Assembly: GCA_023139785.1 (NCBI GenBank)
Contig: JAGLMX010000059.1
Span: 1 to 5,055, forward strand
Length of the DNA: 5,055 nt
Direction of reading: 5' to 3'
Origin: Candidatus Aenigmatarchaeota archaeon
GTDB lineage: Archaea > EX4484-52 > B79-G9
Shown: piece by piece, positions 1 to 5,055 of the stretch
Position numbering within the stretch: position 1 is the first letter of the stretch
How the letters are laid out: each line of letters opens with the position of its first letter
Notes under the pieces: generated by a model
What the model was told of the DNA's origin: nothing
Database searches by the model: none
What the model saw: only the letters and a program-made list of their open reading frames with translations
Translations under genes and position numbers: made by a program

Positions 1-2567
1 CTTACAAACGGCATGCTTCTTGACGCGCGAAGATTGCACTCAATTACAAACACCTTGTCATTCAGGACAAGATATTGAATATTAAAAGGCCCTTTTATGT
101 CAAGGGCAATCGCAATTTTTTTTGTATACGTTTTTATTTTGTCGAGCGCTTCCTTTTTTACAGTCTGCGTCGGAATAACAATAGTTGCATCCCCTGAATG
201 TACGCCCGCGTTTTCAATATGCTCTGCAATTGCACCGATAAGCACGTTTTTCCCGTCAGAAACACCGTCAACCTCAATCTCTCTTGCTTTCGATATAAAT
301 TTTGAGACAACTACAGGGTACTTGCTTGAAATCTTTGTCGCCTGTTTGATGTATTTTTCAAGCTCGCGATCATTGTGGACGATTGTCATGGCAGCGCCTG
401 AAAGAACATAAGACGGCCTAATGATGACCGGATATTCATGTTTTTCTGCAAATTCCAAGGCGCCTGATATGTTTTCAACAGCACACCACGGCGGCTGCTT
501 TATGTCAAGGGTATCAAGCAGTGCAGAAAACTTTGACCTGTTTTCTGCGCCATCAATATTTTCAGATTTTGTGCCAAGCAGCCTTATCCCGTTTTCATGA
601 AGATTAATGGCGATGTTGTTCGGCCTCTGGCCCCCGAAGGAAACTATAACCCCAAGCGGATTTTCTTTCTCCCAGATATCAAGCACAGTCTCAAGGCTTA
701 CATCCTCAAAATACAATTTATCTGAAATATCATAATCTGTTGACACCGTCTCAGGATTGCAGTTAATTATTATTGCCTCGCGCCCGCTCTTTTTCACACC
801 CCAAACGCCATGCACCGAGCACCAGTCAAATTCCACAGACGAACCTATTGAATAAGGCCCGCTTCCAAGAACTATTACTTTATCTTTTTTGGTTTTCTTT
901 GAATAATCAATATCGCTTTCCTCTGCATTGTATGTCATGAAAAGGTAGTTTGTCTTTGCAGGCCACTCTGCTGCAAGTGTGTCTATTTGCTTCACATAAG
1001 GTGTTATGTTTCTCCCTATACGCTCCTGCCTTATTTCGTTCTCAGTTTTTCCGGTAATCTTTGCAATTCCTGCATCTGAAAATCCTGTTTTCTTTGCTTC
1101 ATGAAGTACATCACTGTAGTTTTCCAGAAGCTTTTTCTCAACATCAACAATGTTTTTCACTTTGTGCAGGAACCATACATCTATTTTTGTAAGTTCATGA
1201 ATTCTTTCAAGGCTCATGCCGCATTTCATTGCTGCTGCAACATAAAACAGCCTTTCATCAGTTGGCTCCAAAAGGTTTTTTTCTATCTTCTCAACATCAG
1301 TGCAAGCGTCCTGCTTGTTTCCGACAACACCCTGCTTTAGGGGATTACACATGCGCACAGCCTTTTGCAGTGCCTCCTCAAAGCTTCTGCCTATTGCCAT
1401 CACTTCCCCGACAGACTTCATCTGTGTGCCTATACGCCTGTCCACACCTCGGAACTTCTTAAAGTCCCATCTTGGGATTTTTACAACAACATAATCAAGT
1501 GCCGGCTCAAAGCACGCATATGTCGCGAGTGTGACAGCATTTTTTATCTTGTCAAGTGTCTCTCCAATGCAAAGCTTTGTTGCAACACTTGCAATCGGGT
1601 ATCCGGTTGCCTTTGATGCGAGCGCGCTTGAGCGCGAGAGACGCGGGTTCACTTCAATAATCTTGTATTCAAATGTCTTTGGGTTGAGTGCAAATTGTAT
1701 GTTGCACTCCCCGACAATGTTTAAGTGACGTATTGCGGCAAGCGCGATGTTTCGCAGGGCATAATAATCTTTGTTGTCAAGTGTCTGCGAAGGTGCGACA
1801 ACGATTGACTCTCCGGTGTGTATTCCAAGAGGATCCATGTTTTCCATGTTGCATATTGTTATGCAGTTGTCTGTTTTGTCGCGCATGACTTCGTATTCTA
1901 TTTCTTTCCATCCGCCGACATATTCCTCAACAAGTATTTGCCCGATTACACTGCCACTGATACCGACACTTGCGATTTGCCGAAGATCGTCTTCGTTTTT
2001 TGCAATCCCGCTACCGTGCCCTCCAAGAGTGAAGCCTGAGCGAATCATTACAGGATAGCCAATTTCTTCTGCAACTCCCAGAGCATCCTCAACAGAATGC
2101 ACTGCCATGCTTTTGCATACACTAAGGCCTGCTTCTTCCATTGCCTGCCGAAAAAGCCTTCTGTCTTCTGAAATCTTGATACTTTCAATTGATGTTCCAA
2201 GAACTTTTATGTTGTATCTTGAAAGAATTCCCCTATCATAGAGTGCGACCCCGCAGTTAAGTGCAGTCTGCCCCCCGACACTAAGAAGTATGCTGTCAGG
2301 GCGCTCTTTTTTTATCACGCGCTCAACAGATTCCGGCTTTACCGGAAGAAGGTATATTTTAGATGCCATTGCAGGGTCTGTCTGTATTGTCGCAATATTC
2401 GGGTTGACAAGAACAGTTTGTATCCCTGCTTCACCAAGAGCCTTCAGTGCCTGGCTCCCGGAAAAGTCAAACTCGCCTGCCTCACCAATTTTGATTGCAC
2501 CGCTTCCAAGGACAAGGACTTTCCGTATCTTCGCTCTTTCTTTCTTTTTGCCAAGTAAATCCTGCAT
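1..2567 (-). CDS. carB: Carbamoyl-phosphate synthase large subunit CarB (3' end cut by window)
   Basis: CarB makes carbamoyl phosphate from bicarbonate, two ATP and ammonia channelled from CarA, feeding pyrimidine and arginine synthesis in the cytoplasm. I translated 855 codons by hand from ATG at 2567 to the window edge with no stop or frameshift. The first synthetase half begins with GSGAIKIGEAGEFDFSG (residues 21-37), followed by GGHGSG (182-187), GWKEIEYE (219-226), GIHTGESIV (248-256) and EVNPRLSRSSAL (305-316). The second half restarts at VLGSGPYSIGSSVEFDW (from 566), then NPETVSTDYD, FGGQRPNN (644-651), RPSYVLSGAAM (717-727), EHIENAGVHSGDATI (782-796) and VIECNLRASRSMPFV (841-855). The family is usually about 1,070 aa, so the end of the second half and the C-terminal allosteric (MGS-like) domain lie outside the window. 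From memory of human CAD and Bacteroides CarB, many motifs match that type better than E. coli CarB (for example AAEWPA, PNN after GGQ, VLSGAAM). The identification is secure. Confidence 0.98.
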   Translation of the reverse strand, partial: MQDLLGKKKERAKIRKVLVLGSGAIKIGEAGEFDFSGSQALKALGEAGIQTVLVNPNIATIQTDPAMASKIYLLPVKPESVERVIKKERPDSILLSVGGQTALNCGVALYDRGILSRYNIKVLGTSIESIKISEDRRLFRQAMEEAGLSVCKSMAVHSVEDALGVAEEIGYPVMIRSGFTLGGHGSGIAKNEDDLRQIASVGISGSVIGQILVEEYVGGWKEIEYEVMRDKTDNCITICNMENMDPLGIHTGESIVVAPSQTLDNKDYYALRNIALAAIRHLNIVGECNIQFALNPKTFEYKIIEVNPRLSRSSALASKATGYPIASVATKLCIGETLDKIKNAVTLATYACFEPALDYVVVKIPRWDFKKFRGVDRRIGTQMKSVGEVMAIGRSFEEALQKAVRMCNPLKQGVVGNKQDACTDVEKIEKNLLEPTDERLFYVAAAMKCGMSLERIHELTKIDVWFLHKVKNIVDVEKKLLENYSDVLHEAKKTGFSDAGIAKITGKTENEIRQERIGRNITPYVKQIDTLAAEWPAKTNYLFMTYNAEESDIDYSKKTKKDKVIVLGSGPYSIGSSVEFDWCSVHGVWGVKKSGREAIIINCNPETVSTDYDISDKLYFEDVSLETVLDIWEKENPLGVIVSFGGQRPNNIAINLHENGIRLLGTKSENIDGAENRSKFSALLDTLDIKQPPWCAVENISGALEFAEKHEYPVIIRPSYVLSGAAMTIVHNDRELEKYIKQATKISSKYPVVVSKFISKAREIEVDGVSDGKNVLIGAIAEHIENAGVHSGDATIVIPTQTVKKEALDKIKTYTKKIAIALDIKGPFNIQYLVLNDKVFVIECNLRASRSMPFV

Positions 2568-2571
2568 AAGT

Positions 2572-2576
2572 ATCAC
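2572..2576 (-). promoter_or_regulatory. Ribosome binding site of carB (GTGAT core)
   Basis: The minus strand reads GTGATACTT and then the carB ATG. GTGAT is complementary to the 3' end of archaeal 16S rRNA (the AUCAC of AUCACCUCC) and sits four bases before the start codon. Its first G is the last base of the carA TAG stop, so ribosomes ending carA are placed to start carB. This supports ATG at 2567 as the real start. The match is only five bases long. Confidence 0.6.
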
Positions 2577-3700
2577 TATTTTATTGCCCTCAAAAATTCG
2601 TCAAACAAATGCTTTGTGTCCTCAGGACCGGGCATTGCCTCGGGGTGGAACTGGACTGAAAAAAATGGCATGCTTTTGTGCCTTATGCCCTCGTTTGTCC
2701 CGTCATTTGCATTTACAAACCACTCGGCAACGTCTTTTGGAAGTGTTTTTTTGTCAACAGCATATCCGTGGTTCTGGGTTGTTATGTATGTCCTTCCTGA
2801 AAACACATCTTTGCAAGGCTGGTTCTGGCTGCGGTGACCGTACTTAAGCTTGTATGTGTCTGCCCCGAGTGCAAGTGAAAGAATCTGGTTGCCAAGGCAT
2901 ATCCCGAAAACAGGCAGTTTTGTTGCAGCAAGCTTTTTCACGTTTGAGATTGTACTTTTCAGGACTTTTGGGTCGCCCGGGCCGTTTGAGATAAGAATGC
3001 CATCCGGCTCTTCTTCAAGTATTTTTTCAAAATGACAATCATAAGGTACAACAGTCAGCCGGGCGTGCCTCTCAAGAATGCTGCGCAATATTCCGGCTTT
3101 TACCCCGCAGTCAATCAGGACAATGTTCTTGTTCCCGCGCCCGATGCGCTTTACTTCCTTTGTAGATATGTCTGCAACAAGGTCTTCGTCATTCGGGTTT
3201 GTTGCAGTTTTAAGCTCGGACGCAAGCTCGTTCATATCCGGATTTTCAGGGCAGATCACACCCATCATGCTCCCACGCTCGCGAAGTAGTTTCACCAGCT
3301 TTCTTGTATCCAGCCCTTCAATGCCGCATTTCTCCTCTTCAGTGAACCATGTATTCAGGGACTTTGCACACGCCCCGTGGCTTGGGTGCCGGCATAGTTC
3401 GGACACAATATACGACACAACTTTTATTCCCTTGGACTCAAAGCCAATAGGAATACCGTTTTCATCCAGAGTATAGTTTGGAACTCCGTAATTGCCAATA
3501 AGAGGGTAAGAAGAAACAAGAATCTGACCTGTGTATGATGGGTCTGTCAAAGCCTCTACATAGCCAACCATACCTGTGTTGAACACAACTTCGCCGAAAA
3601 TCTTTTTTGGAACCCCAAAAATTTTCCCTTTGAACGAGGTACCGTCCTCAAGAAGTAAAACCGCCTCTTGCGTGTGTTTTTTAGTGTCTGAATTAAACAA
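2576..3700 (-). CDS. carA: Carbamoyl-phosphate synthase small subunit CarA (glutaminase)
   Basis: CarA hydrolyses glutamine and passes ammonia to CarB. The product is 374 aa, close to the E. coli length. The N-terminal small-chain domain (about 12-145) carries LEDGTSFKG, FNTGMVGYVEALTDPSY and GLDTRKL. The class I glutamine amidotransferase domain (about 192-372) carries SNGPGDP (238-244), GICLGNQ with nucleophile Cys268, and FHPE with His352 and Glu354, so the triad is complete. Asn271 stands where E. coli has His in CLGHQ; I believe this occurs in other family members. The start is TTG, not ATG: the first in-frame ATG is codon 44, inside the conserved domain, and an in-frame stop lies upstream at 3742-3740. 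TTG leaves 12 residues before the conserved LLLEDG block. A TATA box 39 bases upstream predicts an 11-base leader. carB follows after 8 bases. Motifs such as YPLIGNYG, NQPC and FVNANDGTNEG match human CAD closely. Confidence 0.97.
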   Translation of the reverse strand: MFNSDTKKHTQEAVLLLEDGTSFKGKIFGVPKKIFGEVVFNTGMVGYVEALTDPSYTGQILVSSYPLIGNYGVPNYTLDENGIPIGFESKGIKVVSYIVSELCRHPSHGACAKSLNTWFTEEEKCGIEGLDTRKLVKLLRERGSMMGVICPENPDMNELASELKTATNPNDEDLVADISTKEVKRIGRGNKNIVLIDCGVKAGILRSILERHARLTVVPYDCHFEKILEEEPDGILISNGPGDPKVLKSTISNVKKLAATKLPVFGICLGNQILSLALGADTYKLKYGHRSQNQPCKDVFSGRTYITTQNHGYAVDKKTLPKDVAEWFVNANDGTNEGIRHKSMPFFSVQFHPEAMPGPEDTKHLFDEFLRAIK

Positions 3701-3731
3701 ATAAACCCACGTCTTATTTACACTTTGAAAG

Positions 3732-3745
3732 TATTTAAATCATTG
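3732..3745 (-). promoter_or_regulatory. Archaeal promoter of carAB (TATA box TTTAAATA)
   Basis: The minus strand has TTTAAATA at 3739-3732, preceded by CAATGA as a weak purine-rich BRE. Archaeal transcription usually begins 24-26 bases after the centre of the box, here near 3711-3710. That gives a leader of about 10-11 bases before the TTG of carA. The box lies only 12 bases after the stop of the upstream gene, in the 51-base gap. No terminator is seen in that gap, so some read-through from the upstream gene is possible. No operator or attenuator for pyrimidine or arginine control could be recognised. Confidence 0.6.
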
Positions 3746-3751
3746 TCAGAT

Positions 3752-4183
3752 TCATTTGTTTGCGAGCTTATGCAATTCATATTTTGAGAGCAATAATGCG
3801 TTATCAAAAGCCTCTTCATAAATGGGGATTAGATTACCATACTCTTTGGAATGAATTGAGGACGCGCCACTAACCAAAAATCCATCTCTGTTTCCCTCAA
3901 ATTCAACAGATATGAGGCCGTCAATATTTCCACGATAGTGTATTTTTACTTCGTCATATATGTCGTTCCACTTATCAGGCACCAAACCAGAATCTTTTGA
4001 TATTTCTGAAATTTCAATAATTGGGCTTTTTCCTTCCATTTTTGGAATTATTACATTAACCGAGAAATCCGGTAGGACAACGTGGTATTGTTCGGTTAGT
4101 TCGGATGTATGTATGTCTCCTTTTTTTTCGGTTCGTGCAACAATGGATTCTATTGCACTTTTTCTTCTAGGGTTATTAAGCAT
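3752..4183 (-). CDS. Hypothetical protein, 143 aa, not recognised
   Basis: I do not recognise this protein. From ATG at 4183 it is 143 aa, with no cysteine, one tryptophan, no signal peptide and no membrane segment, so it is probably cytoplasmic. Residues 5-22 (NPRRKSAIESIVARTEKK) are basic and likely helical. The middle alternates charged turns with likely strands (HVVLPDF, VNVIIP, PIIEISEI, EVKIHYRG, LISVEFEG, DGFLVSG). The last 28 or so residues look helical. An alpha/beta fold is my inference. The frame also opens at GTG 4201, but the TATA box at 4212-4205 is too close to serve it and sits 29 bases before the ATG, so I choose the ATG and a leaderless mRNA. GC is about 37% by hand count over 360 bases, against about 46% in sampled carA lines, which may mean a lineage-specific or acquired gene. 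The promoter, the long open frame and the clean junctions support a real gene. Confidence 0.75.
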   Translation of the reverse strand: MLNNPRRKSAIESIVARTEKKGDIHTSELTEQYHVVLPDFSVNVIIPKMEGKSPIIEISEISKDSGLVPDKWNDIYDEVKIHYRGNIDGLISVEFEGNRDGFLVSGASSIHSKEYGNLIPIYEEAFDNALLLSKYELHKLANK

Positions 4184-4204
4184 ATTAACCCTGAAGTGCA
4201 CTCA

Positions 4205-4220
4205 TTTATAAATATTTTCG
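4205..4220 (-). promoter_or_regulatory. Archaeal BRE/TATA promoter of the 143-aa gene
   Basis: On the minus strand CGAAAATA runs into TTTATAAA (4212-4205). CGAAAA resembles the purine/A-rich TFB recognition element and TTTATAAA is close to the archaeal TATA consensus. The expected transcription start, 24-26 bases after the box centre, falls at about 4184-4182, on the ATG at 4183. This is the best promoter in the window. It implies a leaderless message and rules against the GTG at 4201 as the start. Confidence 0.72.
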
Positions 4221-4293
4221 TTTTTTACTACTAAAACATAGATTTGAATACATACGCAACAAAAAGTGCTGTCGTACTTTGATACAGAGGAAT

Positions 4294-4300
4294 AAAAAAA
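4294..4300 (-). terminator. T-tract terminator after the MtrA-like gene
   Basis: The minus strand has seven T in a row one base after the TGA stop of the MtrA-like gene, followed by A, two T and a C. A second short T run follows near 4265. There is no clear stem-loop. Archaeal RNA polymerase terminates at oligo-T without a hairpin, so this is a plausible factor-independent terminator. It separates this gene from the next, which has its own promoter. Confidence 0.55.
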
Positions 4301-4301
4301 G

Positions 4302-4889
4302 TCATACAACTTGCTTGATACTGAAGCTTACAGGGTCAACCACAAAACCGCCCGGCAAAACAAGCATGTTTTCAGCTCCGGAAACCGCTATCTTTTTGGA
4401 TTCTTTTCTGCTGGCAGCCTGCATCGACTCTTCATTGAACTCCGAAAACCGCATTGCATTGATTTCAATGGTTTTAGCGCGCACCACTTCTGTATCCAGT
4501 TCACCAATAAGGTCTTCCATGAGTACAATCTGCCTCTGGAATCGCTTGACAGCTTCCTGTGTAATGTTTTCAAGATACGGTATCGGGCCCTTTGCATCAA
4601 TTATCTTCATATCTTTGTCTGCGCCGTTTTTCCAGACAGACAAAAGCGCCTGCCCTGCATAGTGGCCCTGCGATTCTTTGCCGCATAGAATAAATGCCCG
4701 TATTTTCGGATTTGAAATTATATTGGCTATTATTCTTTCAATTCCGAGATTTTCTGTCTTAAGGCTTCCGACAATCGCGGCTTCAGGGATACCGAAGTCC
4801 TCAGGATTCGAGGTCAAAGTTACGATTGCAACCTTGCTTTCTTCTTCAAGAACTTTGTAGTCACCGGGCATCGGAGGCCAATTTTGCAT
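4302..4889 (-). CDS. mtrA: Stand-alone MtrA-like protein (corrinoid subunit family of H4MPT S-methyltransferase)
   Basis: In methanogens MtrA carries the corrinoid that accepts methyl from methyl-H4MPT and passes it to coenzyme M within the membrane complex MtrA-H. This 195-aa protein aligns by eye with MtrA over about residues 3-132: NWPPMPGDYKV, VAIVTLTSN, TENLGIERIIANIISNP (45-61), ILCGKESQGHYAGQ (67-80), GPIPYLENI (101-109) and EAVKRFQRQI. His76 in QGHYAGQ is at the position of the histidine that ligates cobalt in MtrA. The usual C-terminal membrane anchor is absent: residues 133-195 are hydrophilic and end in LPGGFVVDPVSFSIKQVV, so the protein should be soluble. None of mtrB-H is nearby. 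Its partners and substrate are therefore unknown, and methanogenesis should not be assumed; a soluble corrinoid methyl carrier or binding protein is the inference. ATG at 4889 is chosen because a TATA box 28 bases upstream predicts transcription starting there. Confidence 0.88.
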   Translation of the reverse strand: MQNWPPMPGDYKVLEEESKVAIVTLTSNPEDFGIPEAAIVGSLKTENLGIERIIANIISNPKIRAFILCGKESQGHYAGQALLSVWKNGADKDMKIIDAKGPIPYLENITQEAVKRFQRQIVLMEDLIGELDTEVVRAKTIEINAMRFSEFNEESMQAASRKESKKIAVSGAENMLVLPGGFVVDPVSFSIKQVV

Positions 4890-4909
4890 ATGTGGTATTA
4901 TGAAGAAAC

Positions 4910-4920
4910 GTTTTTAAGAG
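4910..4920 (-). promoter_or_regulatory. Archaeal promoter of the MtrA-like gene (TATA box TTAAAAAC)
   Basis: The minus strand reads CTCTTAAAAACG. The TTAAAAAC at 4917-4910 is an acceptable TATA-like element, with GCAAT upstream as a possible weak BRE. Its centre is 25 bases before the ATG at 4889, so transcription should start at or next to the ATG and give a leaderless message. There is no Shine-Dalgarno sequence in the 20 bases before the ATG, which agrees. The box is weaker than the one at 4205-4220. Confidence 0.55.
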
Positions 4921-4951
4921 ATTGCTGTCTTACGTATTATTATGATAAACG

Positions 4952-4957
4952 AAAAAA
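4952..4957 (-). terminator. T-tract terminator after the XRE-type gene
   Basis: About 20 bases after the TGA stop of the rightmost gene the minus strand reads TTTCATTTTTTCGTTT, with six T at 4957-4952. There is no clear hairpin, as is usual for archaeal oligo-T termination. It lies ahead of the MtrA-like promoter and suggests that the two genes are transcribed separately. Confidence 0.45.
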
Positions 4958-4975
4958 TGAAATCAAAGTAAGGCA

Positions 4976-5055
4976 TCACAACTCATCAAAAACAAACAAC
5001 TCATCAATCTTTGCCCCAAGCGCCTTCGCCACATCGTGCGCGAGCTTAAGAGAAG
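4976..5055 (-). CDS. C-terminal end of a small XRE/Cro-type HTH regulator (5' part outside window)
   Basis: This frame was found by translating the right edge. The minus strand is open from the window end to TGA at 4978-4976 and gives 25 residues, including SLKLAHDVAKALGAKIDELF and ending FDEL. This pattern, a leucine-rich helix with AKALG followed by IDELF and an acidic end, is the typical last helix of the HTH_3 (Cro/CI, XRE) domain in small archaeal and bacterial DNA-binding regulators of about 65-80 aa. The helix-turn-helix and the start codon lie beyond the window, so the DNA-binding residues cannot be checked. It is followed by a T-tract and lies 86 bases before the MtrA-like start. It could also be the end of a longer protein with a C-terminal XRE domain. 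Confidence 0.75.
   Translation of the reverse strand, partial: SLKLAHDVAKALGAKIDELFVFDEL

Noticed and set aside
1618..1648. GC-rich partly palindromic AGCGCGCTTGAGCGCGAG segment
   Set aside because: It encodes the conserved RLSRSSAL motif of CarB. The symmetry follows from Ser, Arg and Ala codons and no regulatory role is supported inside the gene.
1..2567. Possible frameshift or pseudogene in carB, since it is interrupted by the window edge
   Set aside because: Codon-by-codon translation gave 855 uninterrupted residues with all expected motifs in order. The only truncation is the window boundary.
2290..2847. A 185-codon open frame on the plus strand, antisense to the start of carB and the end of carA
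   Set aside because: It lies opposite two well-conserved genes, its product (rich in Arg, Pro, Ser and Leu) resembles no family, and no TATA box or ribosome site precedes it. It is a frame shadow.
4005..4016. Short palindrome TGAAATTTCA within the 143-aa gene
   Set aside because: It is ten bases of A/T-rich coding sequence (the EISEIS stretch), without a partner copy near any promoter. It is probably chance.
4279..4662. A 127-codon open frame on the plus strand opposite the MtrA-like gene
   Set aside because: The minus strand clearly encodes an MtrA-family protein here. The plus-strand product is low-complexity and has no promoter of the type used by the other genes.
3752..4889. A single operon of the MtrA-like gene, the 143-aa gene and carAB as one functional system
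   Set aside because: The MtrA-like gene is followed by a T-tract and both the 143-aa gene and carA have their own TATA boxes, so the sequence supports at least three separate transcription units.
4982..5007. Direct repeat CTCATCAA with an 18-base period near the right edge
   Set aside because: It comes from two similar codon runs (DEL and FDEL) in the tail of the XRE-type protein. There are only two copies and no array.

Overview
The window reads as chromosomal DNA of an archaeon. All five genes lie on the minus strand and are separated by archaeal signals: A/T-rich TATA boxes about 28-29 bases ahead of start codons, T-tracts just after stop codons, and a GTGAT Shine-Dalgarno core inside the one close gene pair. 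One protein belongs to the MtrA family (corrinoid subunit of the methanogen methyl-transfer complex), which also points to Archaea. The lineage cannot be fixed from this window. No other methanogenesis gene is present, so a non-methanogenic group, for example a DPANN or Altiarchaeota-like archaeon, is as plausible as a methanogen.

Layout in the direction of transcription, right to left. (1) 5055-4976: last 25 codons of a small XRE/Cro-type helix-turn-helix regulator, cut by the window edge, followed by a T-tract. (2) 4889-4302: a stand-alone soluble MtrA-like protein of 195 aa with its own promoter, probably leaderless, with a T7 tract directly after its stop. (3) 4183-3752: an unrecognised 143-aa protein, lower in GC than its neighbours, also with its own promoter and probably leaderless. 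(4) 3700-2576: carA, the small glutaminase subunit of carbamoyl-phosphate synthetase, starting at TTG. (5) 2567-1: carB, the large synthetase subunit, 8 bases after carA and cut by the left edge after 855 codons. I translated carB by hand over its whole length and found it open and intact.

carA and carB form one transcription unit that makes carbamoyl phosphate from glutamine, bicarbonate and 2 ATP for pyrimidine and arginine synthesis. Both subunits resemble the animal/fungal CAD (CPS-II) and Bacteroidetes type more than E. coli CarAB. The MtrA-like gene and the unknown gene each have a promoter, so their position beside carAB does not by itself imply shared function. There is no gene-free stretch above 300 bases. 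I found no CRISPR array, tRNA, rRNA, insertion sequence or obvious new multigene system. The items most worth following are the solitary MtrA homologue, the CAD-type CarAB and the orphan 143-aa protein.
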